From the NCBI GenBank assembly GCA_018384835.1, contig JAHAYB010000046.1, forward strand, positions 1 to 21,968: a stretch of 21,968 nucleotides of DNA. The letters run 5' to 3'. Under the pieces are notes generated by a model that did not search any database, had not been told where the DNA came from, and saw only the letters and a list, made by a program, of their open reading frames with translations. Shown piece by piece: positions 7,332-14,903 of this stretch; position 1 is the first letter of the stretch, and the number at the start of each line of letters is the position of its first letter. Origin of the DNA: Comamonas sp. (GTDB lineage: Bacteria > Pseudomonadota > Gammaproteobacteria > Burkholderiales > Burkholderiaceae_C). The position numbers and the translations under genes were made by a program.

Positions 7332-7408
7332 CGGAGCGTAGCGCAGTCTGGTAGCGCATCTGCTTTGGGAGCTGAGGGGCGCGAGTTCGAATCCCGCCGC
7401 TCCGACCA
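7332..7408 (+). tRNA. tRNA-Pro (anticodon UGG)
   Basis: The 77-nt sequence folds as a cloverleaf. The acceptor stem is CGGAGCG/CGCTCCG, the D stem GCGC/GCGC, the anticodon loop TTTGGGA (UGG), the T loop TTCGAAT, then A73 and an encoded CCA. Two stem positions are unpaired: U29.U41 in the anticodon stem (TCTGC/GCTGA) and A52.C62 in the T stem (GCGAG/CCCGC). UGG reads all or most Pro codons by wobble, so it is likely an essential tRNA unless another copy exists. A terminator follows directly. Confidence 0.95.
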
Positions 7409-7416
7409 AAAATATC

Positions 7417-7450
7417 AAGGGCTTGCATCTTTTGGGTGCAAGCCCTTTTT
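7417..7450 (+). terminator. Rho-independent terminator after tRNA-Pro
   Basis: The 11-bp stem AAGGGCTTGCA (7417-7427) / TGCAAGCCCTT (7437-7447) has a 9-nt loop and then further T residues. It separates the tRNA from the convergent hisE gene. Confidence 0.9.
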
Positions 7451-7523
7451 CGTTGGGCTGTCGTTGGGCTAATGTTTGCTGGCTCGTCGGCTTAAAGGGC
7501 GGGCATAACCATAGCCATAGCCG

Positions 7524-7874
7524 CTAGGTTGGGGTGCGGGCGGCTTTTTCGGCTAGGCCGCTCAAGCCCTCGCGGCGTTGCAGCTCGGCCAATACGTCTT
7601 GGGCGCTTAGGCCGTAGTGCGCCAGCGCAACCATGCTGTGAAACCACAAATCCGCCACTTCATAAAGAATGGCGCTGGTATCGCCGCCGTGCTCGGCATC
7701 TTTGCAGGCCATGACCACCTCGGTGGCCTCTTCGCCAATTTTCTTCAAAAACGCATCCGGGCCTTTGTGCAGCAGGCGGGCTACATAGCTGGCCTGTGGG
7801 TCGCCGCCGTTGGCGGGTTTGCGGCTTTCAATGATGGCGCTTAACTGCGCCAAGGTATCGGTGGAATCGCTCAT
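7524..7874 (-). CDS. hisE: Phosphoribosyl-ATP pyrophosphatase (HisE)
   Basis: HisE hydrolyses phosphoribosyl-ATP to phosphoribosyl-AMP and PPi, the second step of histidine synthesis, in the cytoplasm. The 116-residue product is the right length for a stand-alone HisE. It carries the all-alpha NTP-pyrophosphatase signature: [16 protein letters not shown] supplies the first metal-binding Glu residues, and [14 protein letters not shown] the second Glu/Asp pair. No other his gene is in the window, whereas betaproteobacterial hisE usually sits at the end of the his cluster next to hisI. The ATG at 7874 has only a weak upstream ribosome site. It lies 100 bp after DUF423 and may be read from that operon or from its own promoter. 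Confidence 0.92.
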   Translation of the reverse strand: MSDSTDTLAQLSAIIESRKPANGGDPQASYVARLLHKGPDAFLKKIGEEATEVVMACKDAEHGGDTSAILYEVADLWFHSMVALAHYGLSAQDVLAELQRREGLSGLAEKAARTPT

Positions 7875-7974
7875 GGGTGATGGGTGCTTTACTTAAAAAA
7901 ACAATACTAAAAAACGCTGAAAAAGTCTGCCGCGCCAAGGGCTAATACCCCGCTCCTATCGACTTGCCCTGCCC

Positions 7975-8388
7975 CTACCGGCTATAGCGCCAGCCGATAA
8001 CGGCGGTGAACAACCAGCCCAGCATCAAGCAAGTACCGCCCCAGGGAACTAGCGCCGCCAAGCTGCTAAAGCCCGTTAGCCCACGCAGATAAATCAGGCC
8101 GCTAAACAGTAGCAGCCCCAGGGCAAAAAAGCCCGCCGCCAGCGCCAGCCAGCGCCCCGCCTTGGCCGCTGCCGGGGTACTAGCCCACAAGCCCAAAGCC
8201 AGCAGCACCGGCGCATGGAGCATTTGCTGCTGCACTGCCTGCTGCATACTGGCGCGGGTGGCCTCGCGCAAGGCGGGGTCGGTGATAAAGCCCAGGCCGT
8301 GGCTGGTGTAGGCCGCCAGCGCTACGCCGCTTAAGCCAAACAGCGCAGCTAGCACAATGACCCAGCGGGCGTGATGGCTGGCGCTCAT
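7975..8388 (-). CDS. DUF423 family membrane protein
   Basis: A 137-residue integral membrane protein with four hydrophobic segments (about 8-27, 58-68, 75-97 and 108-130). It matches DUF423 (YgdD type) by its N-terminal AALFGLSGVALAAYTSHGL, the FSGLIYLRGLTG segment and a C-terminal GG..LMLGW. The family has no established biochemical role. Its ATG overlaps the pyrC stop codon by 4 bp (ATGA), so it is translationally coupled to the pyr operon as the last tightly linked gene. Confidence 0.85.
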   Translation of the reverse strand: MSASHHARWVIVLAALFGLSGVALAAYTSHGLGFITDPALREATRASMQQAVQQQMLHAPVLLALGLWASTPAAAKAGRWLALAAGFFALGLLLFSGLIYLRGLTGFSSLAALVPWGGTCLMLGWLFTAVIGWRYSR

Positions 8389-9725
8389 GCGGCTTGGCTT
8401 TGCTCTGATGCAGCCGCGCCTTCCGTGCCAGGGCGGCAGAACACCTGCTCCCCCGCTACCCAGGTACGCAGTACTTGCGCGGGTAAGTCGCTACCCGCAA
8501 AAGGCGTGGTGCAGGCTTGGCTGTATAGCGTGCTGGCATCGACATGCCATTGCGCCTTGGGGTTGACCAGGCACAGGTCTGCCGCGCCGTCCACTTGCAG
8601 GCGGCCTAGTTCGTTGGCCAAGCTGCCCAGCGCCCCGCCCAGCACGGCCACGGGCGCACTGGTAATGGTTTGCAGGGCGCGGGTGAGTGGCACACCGTCT
8701 TGCTGGCTCCAGCGCACGGCGGCTGAGAGCAATAGTTCAACGGCGCTGGCTCCTGGCTCGGCCTCGGCAAAGGGGCGTACTTTGGCATCTTCTTCCACGG
8801 GGGTGTGGTCAGAGACCAGCGCATCAATCGTGCCATCGGCCAAAGCGGCAGACAGCGCCTGGCGGTCGCGCTGGTGGCGCAGCGGTGGAATCAGGCGGGC
8901 GCTGCTATCAAAGTAGCCAATATCGTCCTCAGTAAGCAGCAGGGAGTGGATGGAGATATCCGCCGTCACATTCAGCCCCTCGGCCTTGGCGCGGCGCAGC
9001 AGCTCCACCCCCGCCGCGCTGGAGAGGCGGCACAGGTGAACGCGGGTTTGTGTGCCGCGAATCAGTTCAAAAATGGTGTGCAGGGCAATGGTTTCCGCCG
9101 CTACAGGCACGCCTGCCAGCCCCATCCGTGTGGCCAATGCGCCGCTGGCGGCAACGCCCTTGCCCAAATCTTTTTCCTGCGGGCGCAGCCAAACGGCAAA
9201 GCCGTAGGTGTTGGCATAGGCCAGGGCGCGTGCCAAGGTTTGGGTATTGCGCAGCGGCACTTCTGCCTGACCAAAGGCCACGCAGCCCGATTCGGTCAGC
9301 TCGGCCATTTCGGTGAGGATTTCTCCCTTGAGTCCCAGCGTTAAAGCGCCCATGGGAAAAAGCCGCGCCTTGTGCTGCTTTTGGGCGCGAAATTGCAGCA
9401 TTTCTACCAAGCCTTGCTCGTCCAGAACGGGGTCGGTGTCGGGCGGGCAGACCAGGCTGGTCACGCCGCCGGCGACGGCAGCCTGCATTTCAGACTGCAA
9501 CATACCGGCATGTTCATGCCCAGGCTCGCGCAGGCGCACGGCCAAATCGACCAGGCCGGGCAGCAGCCAGCAGCCGCTGGCATCCACGGTGTGGGCAGGC
9601 GCAAAACCCGCTGGTGCTTGCCCCAGGGCGAGGATTTTGCCGTCAGCGATGGCGATATCGCCGGTTTCATCCAGCCCCGTGGCGGGGTCCAGCAGGCGAG
9701 CGTTGCGGATGAGGGTAGTGGTCAT
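8385..9725 (-). CDS. pyrC: Dihydroorotase-like protein, probably inactive (PyrC')
   Basis: The 446-residue product has the amidohydrolase fold of type I dihydroorotase (ASGCWLLPGLVDL, LREPG at 65-69, DALVSDHTP). The metal-binding D-x-H-x-H is replaced by D60-L-A62-V-R64, removing both first-shell zinc histidines. The usual HVST motif reads RLSS, and the normal DHAPH reads DHTPV. This is the pattern of the degenerate PyrC' of Pseudomonas and relatives, which does not catalyse carbamoyl-aspartate cyclisation but assembles with aspartate transcarbamoylase. Context supports this: pyrB ends 25 bp upstream. I infer that an active dihydroorotase is encoded elsewhere. The product name 'dihydroorotase' should therefore be treated with caution. 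Confidence 0.88.
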   Translation of the reverse strand: MTTTLIRNARLLDPATGLDETGDIAIADGKILALGQAPAGFAPAHTVDASGCWLLPGLVDLAVRLREPGHEHAGMLQSEMQAAVAGGVTSLVCPPDTDPVLDEQGLVEMLQFRAQKQHKARLFPMGALTLGLKGEILTEMAELTESGCVAFGQAEVPLRNTQTLARALAYANTYGFAVWLRPQEKDLGKGVAASGALATRMGLAGVPVAAETIALHTIFELIRGTQTRVHLCRLSSAAGVELLRRAKAEGLNVTADISIHSLLLTEDDIGYFDSSARLIPPLRHQRDRQALSAALADGTIDALVSDHTPVEEDAKVRPFAEAEPGASAVELLLSAAVRWSQQDGVPLTRALQTITSAPVAVLGGALGSLANELGRLQVDGAADLCLVNPKAQWHVDASTLYSQACTTPFAGSDLPAQVLRTWVAGEQVFCRPGTEGAAASEQSQAA

Positions 9726-9750
9726 AAAAGCACCCTTTGGAAATCAAAAA

Positions 9751-10713
9751 TCAGGCTTCATTGCCCGCAACAATCGACATGACGGCCATGCGCACGGCAA
9801 TGCCAAACGTCACTTGCGAGAGGATGACAGATTGCGGCCCATCGGCCACGGCAGATTCAATCTCCACCCCTCGGTTGATGGGGCCGGGGTGCATGACGAT
9901 GGCATCGGGCTGAGCCAGTTGCAGGCGCTCTTCGGTCAGGCCAAAGCTCTTGAAATACTCTTGGCTGGAGGGCAGCAGTGCGCCGCTCATGCGCTCGTTT
10001 TGCAGGCGCAGCATGATGATGACATCGCAGCCTTTAATGCCTTCTTCCAGGTTGTGAAAGACGTGCACGCCCAGCTCGGCCAGCTCAGAGGGTACTAAGG
10101 TGCGCGGCCCTACCAGGCGCACCTCGGGGCAGCCCAAGCCCAGCAGGGCGTGGATGTCTGAACGCGCTACCCGCGAATGCAGCACGTCGCCAACGATGGC
10201 CACGCGCAACTGGGTAAAGTCTTTTTTATAGTGGCGGATGGTGTAAGCATCCAGCAGCCCCTGCGTGGGGTGGGCGTGGCGGCCATCACCGGCGTTGACG
10301 ACATGCACATGCGGCGCAACATGCTTGGCAATCAGGTACGGCGCACCCGATTCGCTGTGGCGCACTACAAAAATATCGGCGGCCATGGCGCTCAGGTTGT
10401 CTATTGTGTCCAGCAGCGTCTCGCCCTTGGAGGTGGAGCTACGCGCAATATCCAGCGTGAACACATCGGCAGACAGGCGCTTGGCGGCAATGTCAAAGGT
10501 GGTGCGGGTGCGAGTGCTGTTTTCAAAAAACAGGTTGAACACGCTTTTGCCGCGCAGCAGGGGCAGTTTTTTAACCTCGCGGTCGTTGACGCTGACGAAG
10601 TTGCTGGCGGTATCCAGAATCTGCGTGAGGCTGTCACGCGACAGCCCCTCGGTAGAGAGCAGTTGAATCAGGGCGCCGTTCTTATTGAGCTGGGGATTGC
10701 GTTTATCGGGCAC
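9751..10713 (-). CDS. pyrB: Aspartate carbamoyltransferase catalytic chain (PyrB)
   Basis: PyrB condenses carbamoyl phosphate and aspartate, the committed step of pyrimidine synthesis. The carbamoyl-phosphate motif S66-T-R-T-R70, H148-P-T-Q151 and the C-terminal [10 protein letters not shown] are intact. I start it at GTG 10713 (product [13 protein letters not shown]), because homologs begin at this [10 protein letters not shown] stretch, AAAGG lies 7 nt upstream, and the length becomes the usual 320 residues. The frame stays open upstream to 10929, but that part is the pyrR gene read in another frame. The spacing is 37 bp after pyrR and 25 bp before pyrC'. No pyrI is seen, as expected for the PyrB/PyrC' type of complex. 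Confidence 0.95.
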   Translation of the reverse strand: MPDKRNPQLNKNGALIQLLSTEGLSRDSLTQILDTASNFVSVNDREVKKLPLLRGKSVFNLFFENSTRTRTTFDIAAKRLSADVFTLDIARSSTSKGETLLDTIDNLSAMAADIFVVRHSESGAPYLIAKHVAPHVHVVNAGDGRHAHPTQGLLDAYTIRHYKKDFTQLRVAIVGDVLHSRVARSDIHALLGLGCPEVRLVGPRTLVPSELAELGVHVFHNLEEGIKGCDVIIMLRLQNERMSGALLPSSQEYFKSFGLTEERLQLAQPDAIVMHPGPINRGVEIESAVADGPQSVILSQVTFGIAVRMAVMSIVAGNEA

Positions 10714-10750
10714 GGTAAGACCTTTTGGGGGCTGGGGAGGGGGGAGGCTG

Positions 10751-11311
10751 TTAGTTCGCGGGAGTTTCTTTAATCGCAAAGTGGCAACTGCCGTCTTCGG
10801 CGCGTACCAAGGCCAGTACCTGGTTGGCCGGTAGGCTGATGTGGGCAGCGGCAAAGTCGGGCGCGTAGGGCAGTTGCCGCCCGCCTCTATCGACCAGCAC
10901 CGCCAGGCGCACACTGCCGGGGCGGCCATAGTCGTACAGCTCGTTAATCACGGCGCGTACCGTGCGGCCGGTGTAGAGCACATCGTCCAAGACCAAAATA
11001 TCTGCGCCGTTCACATCAAAATGCAACTGGGTATGGGCGCTGCTGGCCATGCCGCGTTGGGCAAAGTCATCGCGGTGCAGGGCAGAAGACAGGCGGCTGA
11101 CGGGCTGCTCCAGCCCCAAATCGCGGTGCAGGCGCTCGGCAATCCACGCGCCGCCGGAGGTGATGCCCGCAAGCTGGGTGTCTGCCGTCATCATGCGGCG
11201 CACACCGGCCAGCAGTGCAAGGTACAGCGCTTCGGCATCGGGCACGGCATGGGCGGGCTGGGCATGGGCATCGGCATCGGCATGGGCAGAGGAGGGAGGG
11301 GCGGTGGTCAT
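10751..11311 (-). CDS. pyrR: PyrR bifunctional regulator / uracil phosphoribosyltransferase
   Basis: PyrR proteins bind UMP and PRPP, and have uracil phosphoribosyltransferase activity or RNA-binding attenuator activity in Gram-positives. The type I PRTase fold is evident, with the PRPP loop [14 protein letters not shown], the substrate region [12 protein letters not shown] and the conserved [15 protein letters not shown] start at ATG 11311, which overlaps the ruvX stop as ATGA and has AAGGA upstream; this gives 186 residues. The first ~25 residues are low-complexity (Ala/His/Asp/Pro), encoded by GGCATC/GGCATG repeats, and absent from typical PyrR. Whether it attenuates this operon is unknown; I see no PyrR-type antiterminator hairpin next to it. 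Confidence 0.92.
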   Translation of the reverse strand: MTTAPPSSAHADADAHAQPAHAVPDAEALYLALLAGVRRMMTADTQLAGITSGGAWIAERLHRDLGLEQPVSRLSSALHRDDFAQRGMASSAHTQLHFDVNGADILVLDDVLYTGRTVRAVINELYDYGRPGSVRLAVLVDRGGRQLPYAPDFAAAHISLPANQVLALVRAEDGSCHFAIKETPAN

Positions 11312-11721
11312 GGGTGGGTCCTTAAAAATTGCTCCAAGATGATGCAAGCGGCCGCCGCGTCAGCCTGGGCTTCGGTAGCGCCTTGCGACAGGGCTTCGGC
11401 GGTGGTGTAGCGCTCATCGACCTCAAACACCTCTAGGCCAAAGCGCCCGCGCAGTTGGCGGCCAAATTTAAGCGCCAAGGCGGTGGTTTCGTGCGCTGCG
11501 CCGTCGGGGTGGTAGGGCACGCCAATGACCAGCGCGTCGGGCTGCCATTGGGCAATCAGGCGCTCGATGGCGGCAAAACGCGCCGCTGTGCTTTCGGCGC
11601 GTATCGTGGTCAGGGGGCTGGCGGCCTCCAGCAGGCGGTTGCCGCTGGCGACACCGGTGCGCTTGGCACCAAAGTCAAAGGCCAGAAACGTTTCTGGCGC
11701 TTTTTGTGTTGCTTTCTGCAT
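11308..11721 (-). CDS. ruvX: RuvX/YqgF family RNase H-like nuclease
   Basis: A 137-residue YqgF-family protein, annotated as a putative Holliday junction resolvase and in some bacteria linked to 16S rRNA 5'-end maturation. The RNase H-like start FLAFDFGAKRTGVA supplies the first catalytic Asp. LVIGVPYHPDG is the second strand, and VDERYTTAEA plus the Ala/Asp region near 118-124 supply the remaining acidic residues. It starts 29 bp after algH and overlaps pyrR by 4 bp. The algH-ruvX-pyrR order is conserved in Burkholderiales and coupled here. Confidence 0.93.
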   Translation of the reverse strand: MQKATQKAPETFLAFDFGAKRTGVASGNRLLEAASPLTTIRAESTAARFAAIERLIAQWQPDALVIGVPYHPDGAAHETTALALKFGRQLRGRFGLEVFEVDERYTTAEALSQGATEAQADAAAACIILEQFLRTHP

Positions 11722-11750
11722 TGCTTTTTACGACTGGGGCATGGCTAGGC

Positions 11751-12368
11751 TCAGGCATTACCAGCTTCGGAGTGCAGCATCCAGGGCTTTAAGCCCAGCA
11801 GGTTAAGCACGGCTTCATAGCGCTGCTCGGGCGGGGTCTCGAAGATGATGGCGCTGTGCTGGCCAGCTTCTACCGTGAGCCAAGAATTTTCGCGCAGCTC
11901 AGACTCTAGCTGCCCCTCGCTCCAAGAGGCATAGCCCAGCGCTACTAGGATGCGCTGCGGGCCTGCGCCGTGGGCAATGGCTTCGAGCACGTCTTTGGAG
12001 GTGGTCATCTCCAGCCCACCGGGAATGCTCAGGGTGGAGGCGTAGGCCGCTTCCTCGCTGTGCGGCGCATCCAAAATAATGGGGTCGTGCAGCACAAAGC
12101 CACGGTCGGTCTGCACGGGGCCGCCTTGGTAGATGGGCTGCTTTTGCAAGTCTTGGCGGTGCAGGGGCAGGTCGATTTTTTCCAGCAAGGCGGGCAGGCT
12201 CAGGCGGCCAGGCTTGTTAATGACTAAGCCCAAAGCGCCGCGCTCGCTGTGCTCGCAGACATAGACCACGCTGCGGGCAAAGAAATCATCTTCCAGGTGG
12301 GGCATGGCCACCAGGTAGTGGTGGGTGAGGTTCAGGGGCGCTTCAATAGGTGGGGACATGGCGGGCAT
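11751..12368 (-). CDS. algH: AlgH/YqgE family protein
   Basis: The 205-residue product matches the YqgE/AlgH (DUF179) family: LTHHYLVAMPHLEDDFFARS at about 14-33, VINKPGRLSL, the YQGGPVQTDRGFVLH core, and GYASWSEGQLESEL. No defined biochemical activity is known. Two in-frame starts exist, ATG 12368 and ATG 12359, and both lie in the 3' arm of a strong hairpin. An AGGGA that could serve as ribosome site lies in the 5' arm. It is the first gene of the algH-ruvX-pyrR-pyrB-pyrC'-DUF423 run, so control at its start could affect the whole operon. Confidence 0.93.
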   Translation of the reverse strand: MPAMSPPIEAPLNLTHHYLVAMPHLEDDFFARSVVYVCEHSERGALGLVINKPGRLSLPALLEKIDLPLHRQDLQKQPIYQGGPVQTDRGFVLHDPIILDAPHSEEAAYASTLSIPGGLEMTTSKDVLEAIAHGAGPQRILVALGYASWSEGQLESELRENSWLTVEAGQHSAIIFETPPEQRYEAVLNLLGLKPWMLHSEAGNA

Positions 12369-12390
12369 TTTATGCCCGCTGGCATGTCCC
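12353..12390. promoter_or_regulatory. Hairpin covering the algH translation start
   Basis: Read on the minus strand, GGGACATG and GCGGGCA pair with TGCCCGC and CATGTCCC. This gives 15 bp with a 3-nt bulge (CCA) and a TAAAA loop. Both candidate algH AUGs are in the 3' arm and the AGGGA Shine-Dalgarno candidate overlaps the 5' arm. There is no T-run, so it is not a terminator on either strand. A regulatory role is inferred. Confidence 0.55.
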
Positions 12391-12463
12391 TAAAGTAGCG
12401 GCACGCTGCGCCGCCACTGCCCCCGATTGCGTGGCGGTGCGGCTGCTGCGCTGTATTCCCTCC

Positions 12464-12469
12464 TAGAAT
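12464..12469 (+). promoter_or_regulatory. Candidate -10 box for thiD-hemL
   Basis: TAGAAT (5 of 6 to TATAAT) lies 70 bp before the thiD ATG in the algH/thiD divergent region, with no good -35. The following leader is pyrimidine-rich and contains the 10-mer CTTCTTTTCG twice in tandem (12507-12526). Confidence 0.3.
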
Positions 12470-12539
12470 GGCCGTCTGCGTCTTTGGCCTTTAGCGCGTC
12501 TACTACCTTCTTTTCGCTTCTTTTCGCCCCGTTTTTTGT

Positions 12540-13463
12540 ATGCCATCCACACCTCCCACAGCCACCAGCGCTGCGGTTTTCCCCGCCGCTTGGGCGCAAG
12601 AAAATACGCCCGTGCAGCAACAACCGGCTTGTGTCATGAGCTTCAATGCCCACGATGCCAGCGGTGCGCTGGGTATAGGCGCTGATGTGCTGACCCTGGC
12701 GAGCATGGGCGCACACCCTTGCCCTGTGGCTTGTGGCATCTATAGCAGCGATACCCAGCACATCTTTGGCCACCAGGCGCTAGAGGCCGAGCTGCTGGCC
12801 GAGCAGGCGCGTGGTGTGCTGGAGGATATGGCCGTCCATGCCTTCAAAATTGGCTTTGTGGGCAGCACGGCTAATATCCACTGCATTACTGAGATTTGCA
12901 GCGACTACCCGCATCTGCCCGTCATCAGCTATATGCCCGACCTTTCGTGGTGGCACCAAGGCCATGCGTTGGAAGATTACCTAGATGCGTTTGAAGCCCT
13001 GCTGCTGCCCCAAACGGCGGTACTGGTGGGCAACCACAGCACGCTAGCGCGTTGGTTGCTGCCTGACTGGTCACACCAGCGCCCCCCTAGCCCACGCGAT
13101 ATTGCCAAAGCCGCTTTGGTGCATGACACGCCCTACATCCTGGCCACCGGTATTGAGGCCGTGGGTCAGCAATGGGATAACGTGCTGGCTTGCGCCGACT
13201 CTATTTTGGGCAGCAGCCGCTTTACCCACCTCCCCCAGCGCTTTACCGGCACAGGCGAGACCTTATCCGCTGCCTTGGCCGCGCTGTTAGTGACCGGCAA
13301 TGACCTAGGGCTGGCCGCTGCCGAAGCGCTGGAGTACATGGACCAAAGCTTGGTCAACAGCTTTCGCCCCGGCATGGGTGCAAGCCTGCCCGACCGTATG
13401 TTCTGGGCACAAGCGCAAGGCCAGGGGGAGGAAGAATCAACCCCTTTAACGAAGAAAGACTAA
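12540..13463 (+). CDS. thiD: Hydroxymethylpyrimidine/phosphomethylpyrimidine kinase-like (ThiD)
   Basis: A 307-residue ribokinase-fold protein related to ThiD, which phosphorylates hydroxymethylpyrimidine (phosphate) in thiamine synthesis. The N-terminal substrate motif appears as SFNAHDASGALGIGAD (about 34-49). The C-terminal anion-hole motif is G237-T-G-E240-TLSAALAALL, where E. coli ThiD has Cys and most ribokinase-fold enzymes have Asp. It is therefore a divergent member and its substrate is less certain. About 30 extra Ala/Pro/Gln-rich residues precede the domain; M33 is an alternative start, and neither has a clear ribosome site. It ends 6 bp before hemL, and thiD-hemL adjacency is common in Burkholderiales. 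Confidence 0.82.
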   Translation: MPSTPPTATSAAVFPAAWAQENTPVQQQPACVMSFNAHDASGALGIGADVLTLASMGAHPCPVACGIYSSDTQHIFGHQALEAELLAEQARGVLEDMAVHAFKIGFVGSTANIHCITEICSDYPHLPVISYMPDLSWWHQGHALEDYLDAFEALLLPQTAVLVGNHSTLARWLLPDWSHQRPPSPRDIAKAALVHDTPYILATGIEAVGQQWDNVLACADSILGSSRFTHLPQRFTGTGETLSAALAALLVTGNDLGLAAAEALEYMDQSLVNSFRPGMGASLPDRMFWAQAQGQGEEESTPLTKKD

Positions 13464-13469
13464 GCAAGC

Positions 13470-14786
13470 ATGACACCTGTGACCCCCGTGACGACAGACC
13501 TGAACCAAGCCCTTCTAACCCGCGCCCAGAAGGTAATCCCCGGTGGCGTGAATTCGCCCGTGCGTGCTTTTAATGCCGTGGGCGGTGTGCCGCGCTTTGT
13601 TGAGCGAGCGCAAGGCGCGTACTTTTGGGACAAAAACGGCCAGCGCTTTACCGACTACATCGGAAGCTGGGGTCCCATGATTTTGGGGCACGGCCACCCC
13701 GAGGTAGTGGCTGCCGTCCACGCCGCAGTCGATGAAGGCTTTAGCTTTGGCGCACCCACCGAGCGCGAAGTGGTGCTGGCCGAAAAAATCCTCAGCCTCA
13801 TGCCCAGTATGGATATGGTGCGCCTAGTCAGCTCCGGCACCGAGGCCGGCATGAGCGCCCTGCGCCTAGCGCGTGGCTTTACCGGACGCAACAAAATCGT
13901 CAAATTCAACGGCTGCTACCACGGCCACGCGGACGCGCTGCTGGTCAAAGCCGGTTCGGGATTAGCCACCTTTGGCGCATCGGCTTCTGCTGGCGTGCCT
14001 GGCGATGTGGCGAAAGACACCATCGTTCTGGAATACAACGATGTTGCCCAATTAGAAGAAGCCTTCGCCAAGCTGGGCAGCGAGATTGCTTGCGTCATCT
14101 TGGAGCCGATTGCCGGAAATATGAACTTTGTCCGCGCCAGTGTGGAGTTCACCCGCCGCATTCGCGAACTCACGCAAGAGCATGGCGCACTCCTGATTTA
14201 TGACGAGGTGATGACCGGTTTTCGCGTCGCGCTGGGCGGGGCGCAAAGCCTGTACGCTGAGAAAATTGAAGGCTTCAAACCCGACATCACCGTCATGGGC
14301 AAAGTCATTGGCGGCGGGATGCCGCTGGCGGCATTTGGCGGACGGCGCGACATCATGGACAAGCTCTCGCCTACGGGCGGGGTGTACCAGGCGGGTACTT
14401 TGTCGGGCAACCCCATTGCCACAGCCTGCGGCCTGAAAACGCTGGAACTCATCAGCCAGCCGGGCTTCCACGCTGAGTTGCACCTGAAAACTGGCCAGCT
14501 CATGCAAGGCTTGAAGGCCGAGGCCGATGCAGCGGGCGTTCCCTTTAGCGTCGATTGGCAAGGCGGCCTGTTCGGTTTCTTCCTTATGCCCGAGCTGCCC
14601 AGCAACTATCCACAGGTCATGACCACCGATTTAGCGCGTTTCAACCAGTTTTATCACGGTATGTTGCAGCAGGGCGAATACTTTGCCCCCGCGCTGTACG
14701 AGGCCGGTTTCATGAGCGCCGCGCACAGCAGCGAAGACATCGACCGTACCCTGGAAGCGGCGCGGGCGGTGTTCAAAGCGCTGTAA
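13470..14786 (+). CDS. hemL: Glutamate-1-semialdehyde 2,1-aminomutase
   Basis: HemL converts glutamate-1-semialdehyde to 5-aminolevulinate using pyridoxamine/pyridoxal phosphate, the last step of the C5 route to haem. The 438-residue product is near full family identity. It has SSGTEA at 121-126 (cofactor phosphate), D245-E246 (pyridine ring), the Schiff-base lysine K278 in [16 protein letters not shown], and [10 protein letters not shown]. Length is normal and no key residue is missing. It is tightly linked to thiD upstream and ends in a strong terminator. Confidence 0.97.
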   Translation: MTPVTPVTTDLNQALLTRAQKVIPGGVNSPVRAFNAVGGVPRFVERAQGAYFWDKNGQRFTDYIGSWGPMILGHGHPEVVAAVHAAVDEGFSFGAPTEREVVLAEKILSLMPSMDMVRLVSSGTEAGMSALRLARGFTGRNKIVKFNGCYHGHADALLVKAGSGLATFGASASAGVPGDVAKDTIVLEYNDVAQLEEAFAKLGSEIACVILEPIAGNMNFVRASVEFTRRIRELTQEHGALLIYDEVMTGFRVALGGAQSLYAEKIEGFKPDITVMGKVIGGGMPLAAFGGRRDIMDKLSPTGGVYQAGTLSGNPIATACGLKTLELISQPGFHAELHLKTGQLMQGLKAEADAAGVPFSVDWQGGLFGFFLMPELPSNYPQVMTTDLARFNQFYHGMLQQGEYFAPALYEAGFMSAAHSSEDIDRTLEAARAVFKAL

Positions 14787-14818
14787 AAAAACGCTGTAAA
14801 CAACCCCCAACCAGCCAT

Positions 14819-14864
14819 AAAAAAGCCGCGCACCCCCGAATGGGGTGGTGCGCGGCTTTTGTTT
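14819..14864. terminator. Bidirectional terminator between hemL and rppH
   Basis: The 14-bp perfect stem AAAAGCCGCGCACC (14821-14834) / GGTGCGCGGCTTTT (14847-14860) has extra CCC/GGG pairing possible in the loop. T residues flank the right side and A residues the left, so it can stop both hemL (+) and rppH (-) transcripts. Confidence 0.92.
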
Positions 14865-14903
14865 TGGCGGGGTGGTACTAACTACGGCCTTGGCTCTTTT
14901 AGC

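Noticed and set aside
7332-7450. Integration site at the tRNA-Pro gene
   Set aside because: No integrase, no repeated tRNA 3' end and no mobile genes nearby; a terminator and hisE follow directly.
8371-10098. Several long plus-strand frames opposite pyrC and pyrB
   Set aside because: They are antisense shadows of GC-rich genes with poor amino-acid composition and no recognisable domains.
10714-10929. N-terminal extension of PyrB
   Set aside because: The open frame upstream of GTG 10713 lies inside pyrR, has no homology to PyrB, and would break the normal 320-residue length.
11312-11347. Longer PyrR start MHHLGAIFKDPP
   Set aside because: Lies within ruvX; the ATG at 11311 has AAGGA upstream and an ATGA overlap with ruvX.
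14819-14864. Possible small RNA between hemL and rppH
   Set aside because: The strong stem with A/T flanks between convergent genes is fully explained as a bidirectional terminator.
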